In this document: piece after piece, positions 1-5,199 of the stretch
How positions within the stretch are numbered: position 1 is the first letter of the stretch
How the letters are laid out: every line of letters starts with the position of its first letter
Assembly: GCA_946624335.1 (NCBI GenBank)
Contig: CAMOSA010000091.1
Location: 1-9,583, forward strand
Length of the DNA stretch: 9,583 bases
DNA from: an uncultured Prevotellaceae bacterium
GTDB taxonomy: Bacteria; Bacteroidota; Bacteroidia; Bacteroidales; Bacteroidaceae
Direction: 5' to 3'
The notes under the pieces: model-generated
The model's database searches: none
Seen by the model: the letters and a program-made list of their open reading frames with translations, nothing else
Told to the model about the DNA's origin: nothing
Made by a program: the position numbers and the translations under genes

Positions 1-79
1 CTTTCTGGAGGAGTTCCTCGGTGCCCGGCATCATCTGATGGACCATACCGCGCCAGGTAAGTTCTTCTACAAAATTCAT
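1..79 (-). CDS. tyrS: Tyrosyl-tRNA synthetase, N-terminal fragment (runs off the window)
   Basis: Only the first 26 residues are inside the window. They begin MNFVEELTWRGM and continue through MMPGTEELL, which is the opening I associate with Bacteroidales tyrosyl-tRNA synthetases; the catalytic HIGH and KMSKS motifs would lie outside. The enzyme attaches tyrosine to tRNA-Tyr in the cytoplasm. The ATG at 79-77 is the start because this N-terminus matches the family and the upstream sequence is AT-rich and non-coding. A good Bacteroidetes promoter lies at 212-243, leaving an untranslated leader of about 125 nt with two hairpins. The identification rests on remembered family sequence over a short stretch. 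Confidence 0.8.
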   Translation of the reverse strand, partial: MNFVEELTWRGMVHQMMPGTEELLQK

Positions 80-123
80 CGAATGATAGTCTATTTTACG
101 ATTTATTATTTAATTCAGCTTTC

Positions 124-156
124 GCAAGCTCCGCTTGCCTTGGGAGTTTGACTCCC
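124..156 (-). promoter_or_regulatory. Two tandem hairpins in the tyrS leader
   Basis: Two perfect 6-bp stems with 3-nt loops stand side by side: GCAAGC/GCTTGC at 124-138 and GGGAGT/ACTCCC at 142-156. They fall inside the predicted untranslated leader of tyrS. No U-run follows on the minus strand, so they do not look like a standard intrinsic terminator, and I see no T-box motif. They could be a leader regulatory structure or a dispersed short palindromic repeat. The structure is seen; the role is unknown. Confidence 0.4.
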
Positions 157-211
157 ATAACATCCGAAACTTGAGTTATTTAATAGATTACGTTTTTGCG
201 TTTTGCGGCTG

Positions 212-243
212 CAAAGGTACGACTAAACGGTTGAATAACCAAA
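212..243 (-). promoter_or_regulatory. Bacteroidetes-type promoter for tyrS
   Basis: On the minus strand TTTG (243-240) is followed after exactly 20 bases by TACCTTTG (219-212). This fits the Bacteroidetes primary-sigma consensus TTTG-N19-21-TAnnTTTG. It starts immediately downstream of the queH stop codon, so tyrS can be transcribed independently of queH. Transcription would begin near 205. Confidence 0.75.
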
Positions 244-244
244 T

Positions 245-793
245 TTATTTGCATTTTTCCGTGATAGAGAACTCGCATCCGCAGTAGCGCTGGTTGTAGA
301 AGGCATATTGGCGCAGCAGTTGGTTGCGTCGCTCCTGGAGTCCTCCCTTGCGCCAGTTGCGTGCCCAGAAGTGTGATCCGGGCACTGCGGCCTCGGCTGC
401 GTGTCCTGCCTGCTCGATCTGGTCGAGGCGTTTCCATCGCGACGAGGCGAGGGTGGTGGTGAAGGTGTCGATGCCGAGTTCTACGGCTTTGCGTGCTGCG
501 GCTGTCAGGCGCAGCTCGAAGCACCTCAGGCAGCGTCCTCCGCGCTCCGGTTCGTCTTCGAGACCATGTATGGCGCACAGCCAGTCGTCGTGGCGCCAGT
601 CGTCGTCGATCCACGTGATGCCGAGGCCCTCGGCGTGGCGCTTGCTCTCCGCCTTGCGTATCTCGTACTCCTCGAGGGGGTAGATATTGGGGTTATAGTA
701 GTAGATCGTCGGCGCATAGTCGTTTTGCAGCATCCATTCGACGATGGCGCTGGAACATGGGGCACAACAGGCGTGAAGCAGGACGGGGATCAT
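245..793 (-). CDS. queH: Epoxyqueuosine reductase QueH
   Basis: This 182-residue protein has the hallmarks of QueH (formerly DUF208), the non-QueG enzyme that reduces epoxyqueuosine to queuosine at the wobble position of tRNA in the last step of queuosine synthesis. The conserved cysteines, which bind an iron-sulfur cluster and a further iron in this family, are visible: HACCAPCSS at residues 7-15, GGRCLRC at 85-91 and YCGC at 170-173. The family stretch YYYNPNIYP is at 31-39. Length is normal and nothing is missing. The ATG at 793 places the first cysteine motif six residues from the start, as is usual. It lies directly upstream of tyrS on the same strand; tRNA-Tyr is one of the four queuosine-bearing tRNAs. 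No clear promoter is seen upstream; a repeat element fills that gap. Confidence 0.93.
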   Translation of the reverse strand: MIPVLLHACCAPCSSAIVEWMLQNDYAPTIYYYNPNIYPLEEYEIRKAESKRHAEGLGITWIDDDWRHDDWLCAIHGLEDEPERGGRCLRCFELRLTAAARKAVELGIDTFTTTLASSRWKRLDQIEQAGHAAEAAVPGSHFWARNWRKGGLQERRNQLLRQYAFYNQRYCGCEFSITEKCK

Positions 794-799
794 GGGTGG

Positions 800-834
800 A
801 AATTAAAAATTAAAAGAGAAAAATTAAAAATGAC
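800..834 (+). repeat. Heptanucleotide tandem repeat (AAATTAA-type)
   Basis: Five consecutive 7-mers can be read: AAATTAA, AAATTAA, AAGAGAA, AAATTAA, AAATGAC. The run begins 7 bp upstream of the queH start codon and flows directly into the palindromic element at 833. The same order AAATTAA-AAGAGAA-AAATTAA-AAATGA recurs on the minus strand at 3253-3227. Confidence 0.6.
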
Positions 835-946
835 AGCCCCCCTCTCCGCTCCCCCTTCTGGGGAGGACGGTATGTTTTGCATTTAGTATTCTTGTCTTGA
901 CAGGTGACCATCCTCCCCCCTAAGGGGGAGCGGAGAGGGGGTCTGT
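833..946. repeat. Palindromic repeat element, copy 1 (subtype A)
   Basis: A 114-bp element with terminal inverted repeats of about 39 bp. Both ends read ACAG, then C or A, then CCCCCTCTCCGCTCCCCC when viewed inward. Each arm also holds a smaller self-complementary part (CTCCCC...GGGGAG). The unpaired core contains TATGTTTTGCATTTAG and CTTGACAGGTG. The copy at 5067 shares this core (subtype A); the copies at 3069 and 7356 have a different middle. It fills most of the gap between the phosphoesterase stop and the queH start. There is no open reading frame large enough for a transposase, so it is non-autonomous. Confidence 0.85.
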
Positions 947-994
947 GGGTTCTGTGGACTTAAGAGTTACTGTTACTGTCTTACTCTGTAATCT

Positions 995-2440
995 TTAACC
1001 TTTTCCTTCATTTCTTCTCTTGTTCTCTTTTCCTTTATCATTTCTTCTCTTTTTCTCTTTTCTTTTATCAAACGTGAGCTTTTCCTGTACCTTGCCTGTG
1101 ACGAGGTTGTGGATGGTGATGACGAGCTGGTTGTCGCGGACCTCTCCTTCGATGACCGTGGGGAACAGTTTTTTGTTTTTCTTGCCGTCCGACTCGCCCA
1201 TCTCAGGTCCTCCGCCTACGATCTGTGCCCAGTGACGTTGTTCCGTCGGTGCGTCATAGCGGTATCGGTGCTGGTGTGCTGTGATGACGAGTTGGCAGTG
1301 GGCTTTCTCGAGCAGCGGCCCCCAAAGGTTGGCACATGTGCGTTGCCACATGGCAAAGTCGGTGGAGTAGCGCGGGTCGCTGTCGTTGGGAGCCACGTCG
1401 CCAGGGTTATGCTTGGGGTTGGCGTCGAAGAGCGGTATGTGGCACAGTGCTACGAGGTAGGGCGCGTGTGCTATCTCCTTCTGCTGCAGTGCATCGCGCA
1501 GCCATGCCGTCTGCGCCTCACGGTAGGCGGCGCTGTTGAAGAGGCCCGCGAATTTGGGATTGGTGTCGAGCTTGTCCTCTGCTGTGTCGAGTCCGATGAG
1601 TGCGATGTCGCCCATGCGCACGGCGAAGTTGCGGCCGAGGTCCCAGTAGCGCGACAGCCGTTCTTCGGGCTGACGGTACATCCACACGCGTTCGAGGTGA
1701 CGGTTGGCCATGCCGCGTGAGTCGTGGTTGCCGGGGCATAGCAGATAGGGTATCTGCGAGGCGTAGTCGCGCCGTTCTATCTCGGGTTTGAGGAAGATGC
1801 GCTGCTGGGCCTCGATGGTCTCTTCGACGTTGCTGGCGTCGCCGTTCCAGATGACACACGAGGGCGACAGTTCGGCTATCTTGTCGATGGCGCGGCCGAA
1901 GGGCACCCATCGGACATGTGTGTCGTTGATGACGCAGAAGTGGGCGCGGGCATCCTTGCCTGCCGTGGTGAAGTGGTGGATGTGCTGATCCGTCTCGGTG
2001 CCTACGATGTTCATGTTGTAGCCACCCTTGTAGGCGATGCGGTCTGCGCCGATGCGATAGTAGTAGGTCGTGGCGGGCTCGAGGTCGGTGATGCGTACCT
2101 GAATGACGTGGTCGTCGATGTCGGTCATGCGGTATCCTCCGCACTTGACGCGCCGTGCGTCGCTGAGGTCTTCCCGCAGGCCTATGTCGACGAAGCCGTT
2201 GGCCATGTCGCTCACGGCGAAGGCGATGCCGATGCTCGTCGCGGCGTAGTTCTGCAGCATGGGCGCTGAGGTGATGAGGGGCGTGTCGGCAGCTGGTGAC
2301 GCTGGAGGCACGGCAGCAGGCTCGGTGCCGGGGGAGGCTGTGTCAGCATGGGTTATGAGGTCGGCGGCCTGTGCCACTTCTGCTGCGCCGACGGCCACGG
2401 GCAGCATAGCAGCGCGTTTGATGAAATCTCTTCGTTTCAT
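995..2440 (-). CDS. Tat-exported purple-acid-phosphatase-like metallophosphoesterase
   Basis: A 481-residue calcineurin-like phosphoesterase. The N-terminus MKRRDFIKRAA is a twin-arginine signal followed by a hydrophobic stretch ending near AQA, so the enzyme is probably exported folded. Residues about 55-160 resemble the fibronectin-like N-terminal domain of purple acid phosphatases (EPATTYYYRIG). The metal-site motifs follow in order: NDTH 172-175, NGD 199-201, GNHD 237-240, CHIP 333-336 and AHQH 388-391. It should hydrolyse phosphate mono- or diesters using a dinuclear metal centre; the substrate cannot be told. The start at 2440 is preferred over the ATG at 2509 because it gives the Tat signal and follows the promoter at 2466-2497. 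Oddly, the last 24 residues form a Lys/Arg-rich tail encoded by a 30-bp tandem repeat, beyond the usual end of the domain. Confidence 0.88.
   Translation of the reverse strand: MKRRDFIKRAAMLPVAVGAAEVAQAADLITHADTASPGTEPAAVPPASPAADTPLITSAPMLQNYAATSIGIAFAVSDMANGFVDIGLREDLSDARRVKCGGYRMTDIDDHVIQVRITDLEPATTYYYRIGADRIAYKGGYNMNIVGTETDQHIHHFTTAGKDARAHFCVINDTHVRWVPFGRAIDKIAELSPSCVIWNGDASNVEETIEAQQRIFLKPEIERRDYASQIPYLLCPGNHDSRGMANRHLERVWMYRQPEERLSRYWDLGRNFAVRMGDIALIGLDTAEDKLDTNPKFAGLFNSAAYREAQTAWLRDALQQKEIAHAPYLVALCHIPLFDANPKHNPGDVAPNDSDPRYSTDFAMWQRTCANLWGPLLEKAHCQLVITAHQHRYRYDAPTEQRHWAQIVGGGPEMGESDGKKNKKLFPTVIEGEVRDNQLVITIHNLVTGKVQEKLTFDKRKEKKRRNDKGKENKRRNEGKG
1008..1067 (-). repeat. 30-bp tandem repeat inside the phosphoesterase 3' end
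   Basis: Two 30-bp units, 1008-1037 and 1038-1067, differ at only a few positions; a partial further unit lies toward the stop codon. Being a multiple of three, each unit encodes a ten-residue peptide: DKRKEKKRRN, then DKGKENKRRN. The minus strand is a purine-rich A/G tract, similar in composition to the heptad tracts beside the palindromic elements. Confidence 0.75.
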
Positions 2441-2465
2441 GGGCTTATCCGTTCTAAAATCTCTG

Positions 2466-2497
2466 CAAAGATAATGCTTTCTCCACGATTCAGCGAA
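2466..2497 (-). promoter_or_regulatory. Promoter for the phosphoesterase gene
   Basis: The minus strand shows TATCTTTG (2473-2466), an exact TAnnTTTG box, with TTCG (2497-2494, one mismatch to TTTG) 20 bases upstream. The predicted leader is only about 20 nt, which supports the start at 2440. A 7-bp inverted repeat (TTCAGCG 2489-2495 / CGCTGAA 2528-2534) overlaps the -33 box and might be an operator. Confidence 0.65.
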
Positions 2498-2579
2498 CAA
2501 AAAGCTCAAGAATATGCTTTTTTTTTACGCTGAACGCTTATTCGTCATAGCTCCTTCGCTCTGATGCCCCGATGGGTGT

Positions 2580-3032
2580 TCAGTAGAAGAACGTGCGTCT
2601 CCTCGATATCGTCATGGCCGAGATGGTGACCGTGGCGATGGTCAAGATGATGAGCTGGGAGGGTGTCGGCAGCAGGTCGGGCAGGTGGCGTAGGAAGAGC
2701 ATGACATGCACGAGCAGGGCATCGGGGTCGAAGGCCCGTAGGGCGGCTATGATGTGCAGGAGCCCTGTCTCGAAAGCCCCTTGTATGCGTCCGAAGAGGC
2801 CCAGACGGATGAGCAGCAGGATGGCTGCAACGATGCCCACGACGTTCAGGCCTACAGACCAGTGGCGCAGGCGAGCGTTCTCCGCTGCCACTGAGCTTTG
2901 GCGCTCGGGCAGTGCGGCCATGACACGCTCCGTGAAGCCATCGTCGGCGAGAGGTCGGCTCGCTGCCTTGACCTCCTTGAAGAACGATTCGAGCAACTGC
3001 TCATCGTTTATTTCTGTTCGTTTGTCATGCAT
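2580..3032 (-). CDS. Small membrane protein, DUF5056-like, putative anti-sigma partner
   Basis: A 150-residue protein with a charged cytoplasmic-looking N-terminus (INDEQLLESFFKE, then DDGFTERVMAALP at 31-42) and two hydrophobic segments, about 58-80 and 126-143, ending in a basic RRR patch. From memory the DGFTERVMAALP region resembles the Bacteroidetes DUF5056 family, which is typically encoded just downstream of ECF sigma genes. The layout (short N-terminal domain before membrane helices, adjacent to an ECF sigma gene) fits an anti-sigma factor, but no zinc-binding ZAS motif is present, so that role is inference. It lies 222 bp downstream of the sigma gene, separated by a palindromic element. 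Confidence 0.75.
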   Translation of the reverse strand: MHDKRTEINDEQLLESFFKEVKAASRPLADDGFTERVMAALPERQSSVAAENARLRHWSVGLNVVGIVAAILLLIRLGLFGRIQGAFETGLLHIIAALRAFDPDALLVHVMLFLRHLPDLLPTPSQLIILTIATVTISAMTISRRRTFFY

Positions 3033-3068
3033 ATCTTATTTGTTTTTTTAAAAAACATCTCAACCCTC

Positions 3069-3181
3069 ACAGACCCCCTTCCCGCTCCCCCTTCTGGGGA
3101 GGACGGTATGTTTTGCATATTGCCTTCTTTTCTTGACAGGTGACCGTCCTCCCCAGAAGGGGGAGCGGAGAGGGGGGCTGT
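3069..3181. repeat. Palindromic repeat element, copy 2 (subtype B)
   Basis: A 113-bp copy bounded by ACAG...CTGT, with the same G/C-rich inverted arms as copy 1. Its core reads TATGTTTTGCATATTGCC and CTTGACAGGTGACC, shared with the copy at 7356 (subtype B). The left arm has small changes (CTTCCCGCTCC). It separates the sigma factor gene from the small membrane protein gene. Confidence 0.85.
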
Positions 3182-3210
3182 CACTCGTCACTCACCTCTT
3201 GGACAAGCCA

Positions 3211-3253
3211 ATTTTTACTTTTTAATTCATTTTTAATTTTTCTCTTTTAATTT
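3211..3253 (-). repeat. Heptanucleotide tandem repeat after the sigma gene
   Basis: On the minus strand, right after the sigma stop codon, the heptads AAATTAA, AAGAGAA, AAATTAA, AAATGAA can be read, followed by degenerate AT-rich units. The unit order matches the tract at 800-834. Closer to the element, GAGTGAC-type units appear (minus strand, about 3195-3182), the same variant seen in the glycosyltransferase insert. Confidence 0.6.
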
Positions 3254-3254
3254 G

Positions 3255-3800
3255 TCATCGGTATCCATTCTTTCGCAGGAATCCGGCCAGGTTGTTCTTG
3301 CCGCGTGCGAGGTGGCTCTTGACGGTGTTCTCGTTCATGTCCGTGATGGCGGCAATCTCCTTGATGCTATGTCCCTCGATGCACTGCAGTATGACGCAGG
3401 TGCGTTCGGCCTCGGAGAGCGTGGCGAGGGCGGTGTCGATGTCTATCTTGGTGCCTTTGCTGCCGCTGTCTTCGTCCTGCTGCGGGCAGTTGTTAAGTTC
3501 CTCGACGGGTGTGTCGTTGAACGTACGCCTTTTCCGTTGCTCGTCGAGGAAGACGCGGTAGGCGATGCTCGTCAGCCATGTCTGCAGGTTAGCCGTGCCC
3601 CGGAAGCTGTTCAGGCCCTGCCAGGCGCGGATGAAGGTCTCCTGTGCCAGGTCATCGGACAGCATAGCGTCGCCAGCCGTCAGGCGGAGGAGGAAGCGGC
3701 GCACGGGCTGCTGATGACGCTCTACGAGCTGACCGAAAGCGCGGTGGCTACCCAAGGTAACCACCTGCGCGATGAGGGTGAGGTCAGTGAGATGCGACAT
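3255..3800 (-). CDS. ECF-family RNA polymerase sigma factor
   Basis: A 181-residue sigma-70 family protein with ECF architecture. Region 2 spans about residues 21-92 (DDLAQETFIRAW core recognition, then SFRGTANLQTWLTSIAYR for promoter melting). Region 4 spans about 123-174 (LATLSEAERTCVILQ, then the helix-turn-helix HSIKEIAAITDMNENTVKSH). A linker lies between and there are no regions 1 or 3, as expected. It directs RNA polymerase to a dedicated promoter set, probably in response to an envelope signal given its membrane-protein neighbours. The start at 3800 gives the usual short N-terminus. The 103-bp gap upstream shows no convincing housekeeping promoter, so it may be co-transcribed with the gene at 3904-4953, which has a putative ECF-type promoter (autoregulation is inferred). 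Confidence 0.92.
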   Translation of the reverse strand: MSHLTDLTLIAQVVTLGSHRAFGQLVERHQQPVRRFLLRLTAGDAMLSDDLAQETFIRAWQGLNSFRGTANLQTWLTSIAYRVFLDEQRKRRTFNDTPVEELNNCPQQDEDSGSKGTKIDIDTALATLSEAERTCVILQCIEGHSIKEIAAITDMNENTVKSHLARGKNNLAGFLRKNGYR

Positions 3801-3903
3801 GTGAAGGGAGAGAGCTTATACCGGACAACGAATCTAACGTATGAAACGAATTTCGTCCATCTGTGGGATTGCCCAGAGCGTTCGTTGTATAATGACTCGG
3901 GGG

Positions 3904-4953
3904 CTATCGGTTCTCGTTCTTGTTGTAGTCGTCGCTGGCGGCGGGGTGCTGCTGTGGCCCGTTCGCGTCGGAGAGGTCAGTGCCCTGGGCCTGCGTGTAG
4001 AAGGTGTCGCTGCCGGCGTCGTCGTGCTTCTTCTTCGTCGTCGTAGCGATGATGAGTTTGGCCACGCCGATGCATGCCACGAGGGCTCCGATGCCCCAGA
4101 AATCCTCCAGCGTGCTGAGGAACAGCAGGATGAGGCCTACGCCGATGCAGCAGTACATGATGCCGCTCTTCCACATCTCAGCGTTCTCGTCGGGATAAGG
4201 CTGTGCCAAGTTCTGCGCACTCCCTGTGGCGGCGGTTGTGGCAGTGGCTGTGTTGCCGTCGGGCTGGGCTGTGGCGTGCAGAGGCTGTCCGCTGCTTGTC
4301 GTCTGCCGCACCTGCTGCGCCTGGGCGCTGTTCTTGTTCGTGTTGCGTACTATGAGCCAGATGATTAGGGCTGCAATCCAGATGGGTGCCGTAAAGATGC
4401 CGAAGAGCAAGATGACGACGAAGAGCGCCACGAAAATGCCGAGGATGCCGCCCATGATGCCCAGTCCTCCGCCGAGCAGGCCCATGCCTCCGCCGAAGAT
4501 GCCTTTCCAGAAGCCGTCCTCCGTCCAGTCCTCCACGATGTCATCGAAGTCATCGTCGGTGATCACTACGGCATCGGAGTCCTCGCCCTCGTAGAAGAAG
4601 GTGGTGTCCTCGCCCAGTGCCTCCAGCGAGTCGCCCAGCCGGTCCATCTCGTCGCCCATCTTCTCGAGCTCTCTGCCCAGGCTGTCGGCCTTCGAGGGGT
4701 TGGTGACGGCAGCCAGCGCGAGGCGGGTGCCCTTGGCAGCCATCTGAGCCCCTTTCTTGGTCATCTCCTTGGCCACCTCTTTCTGCTTGGGTGTGATGGG
4801 TTTGCCATTGACCGTGACGCCTTTGACGCGTACGGTGACGTTCTTGGTCGTGTCGATGGTCTCTTCAGCCATCGTGCTTGCGAGGGGTAGTGCGGTCAGC
4901 GTCAAGGCTGCCAGCACAGTGGTGATGAATCTTGTTGTCTCCATTGTTATCAT
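3904..4953 (-). CDS. Signal-peptide membrane protein of the ECF sigma operon (DUF6249-like C-terminus, tentative)
   Basis: A 349-residue protein I cannot assign firmly. It has a signal peptide (hydrophobic residues 8-26, likely cut near TMA-EE), a short helical stretch about 92-114 (LGRELEKMGDEMDRLGDSL) with coiled-coil character, and a very acidic patch at 124-147 with several Asp triplets. A glycine-rich stretch (FGGGMGLLGGGLGIMGG, 153-169) runs into a long hydrophobic region to about 203. A Gln/Thr/Ala-rich linker follows at 205-255, then two more membrane segments at about 264-281 and 286-303 that resemble the DUF6249 region found beside Bacteroidetes ECF sigma genes. Either M1 (4953) or M4 (4944) could be the start. 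It lies first in the apparent operon and may be a signal sensor or a target of the sigma factor. Confidence 0.75.
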   Translation of the reverse strand: MITMETTRFITTVLAALTLTALPLASTMAEETIDTTKNVTVRVKGVTVNGKPITPKQKEVAKEMTKKGAQMAAKGTRLALAAVTNPSKADSLGRELEKMGDEMDRLGDSLEALGEDTTFFYEGEDSDAVVITDDDFDDIVEDWTEDGFWKGIFGGGMGLLGGGLGIMGGILGIFVALFVVILLFGIFTAPIWIAALIIWLIVRNTNKNSAQAQQVRQTTSSGQPLHATAQPDGNTATATTAATGSAQNLAQPYPDENAEMWKSGIMYCCIGVGLILLFLSTLEDFWGIGALVACIGVAKLIIATTTKKKHDDAGSDTFYTQAQGTDLSDANGPQQHPAASDDYNKNENR

Positions 4954-5015
4954 TTGTTTTTTGATGTTTAGGATTCAGTGCCGAAAGGTTGTCTCTCGTC
5001 CGTTTTCATCTGTTA

Positions 5016-5039
5016 GACGTCGTATGAAAAGAAAAAGTT
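5016..5039 (-). promoter_or_regulatory. Putative ECF-type promoter upstream of the sigma operon
   Basis: On the minus strand AAC (5039-5037, in GCAACTTTTTC) is followed after 17 bases by CGTC (5019-5016, in CGTCTAACA). AAC in the -35 and CGTC in the -10 region at about this spacing are typical of ECF-sigma promoters. No TAnnTTTG box is present here, unlike at the neighbouring genes. The leader would be about 55 nt. The inference is that the sigma factor at 3255-3800 recognises this site and so activates its own operon. Confidence 0.5.
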
Positions 5040-5061
5040 GCAGATGCCCACAACTTTTTTC
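5031..5061. repeat. Inverted repeat overlapping the -35 region
   Basis: GAAAAAGTTG (5031-5040) and CAACTTTTTTC (5051-5061) are complementary apart from one extra T, with a 10-nt spacer. The left arm contains the AAC of the putative ECF -35 element. It could be an operator, a stem ending transcription from the right, or chance in AT-rich sequence. Confidence 0.45.
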
Positions 5062-5066
5062 ATGCT

Positions 5067-5179
5067 ACAGCCCCCCTCTCCGCTCCCCCTTTTGGGGAGG
5101 ACGGTATGTTTTGCATTTAGTATTCTTGTCTTGGCAGGTGACCATCCTCCCCAGAAGGGGGAGCGGAGAGGGGGTCTGT
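5067..5179. repeat. Palindromic repeat element, copy 3 (subtype A)
   Basis: A 113-bp copy bounded by ACAG...CTGT. It is nearly identical to copy 1 through arms and core (TATGTTTTGCATTTAG, then CTTGGCAGGTGACC with one A-to-G change). It lies between the glycosyltransferase stop codon and the putative ECF promoter of the sigma operon. Confidence 0.87.
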
Positions 5180-5199
5180 CATTTTTAATTTTTAATTCC
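5179..5199 (-). repeat. Heptanucleotide repeat that supplies the glycosyltransferase stop codon
   Basis: On the minus strand the sequence reads AATTAAA, AATTAAA, AATGAC, then the ACAG end of element copy 3. The final codons of the glycosyltransferase (Ile-Lys-Asn) and its TAA stop at 5187-5185 fall within these heptads, so the repeat defines where the protein ends. Confidence 0.55.

Noticed and set aside
871..879. TATGTTTTG in the element core as a promoter -7 box
   Set aside because: It has one base too many compared with TAnnTTTG and no partner box at proper spacing. A role in element recognition is more likely.
401..886. Long plus-strand frame opposite queH
   Set aside because: It has no recognisable motifs and is the complement of a gene with clear cysteine motifs. 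The other long frames opposite the phosphoesterase, sigma factor, glycosyltransferase and acyltransferase were rejected for the same reason.
833..946. Palindromic elements as ordinary intrinsic terminators
   Set aside because: The hairpins are strong, but there is no consistent U-run after them, the unpaired core is conserved, and one copy lies inside a coding sequence. Some effect on transcript ends remains possible.
2441..2509. Start of the phosphoesterase at 2509
   Set aside because: The upstream residues would cover the promoter, and the Tat signal begins exactly at the ATG at 2440.
3801..3903. Independent promoter for the sigma factor gene
   Set aside because: TACGTTAG before the gene has a mismatch at a key position and no -33 box; no AAC-N17-CGTC pair is present either. 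Imperfect complementarity around 3822-3857 was too weak to call a terminator.
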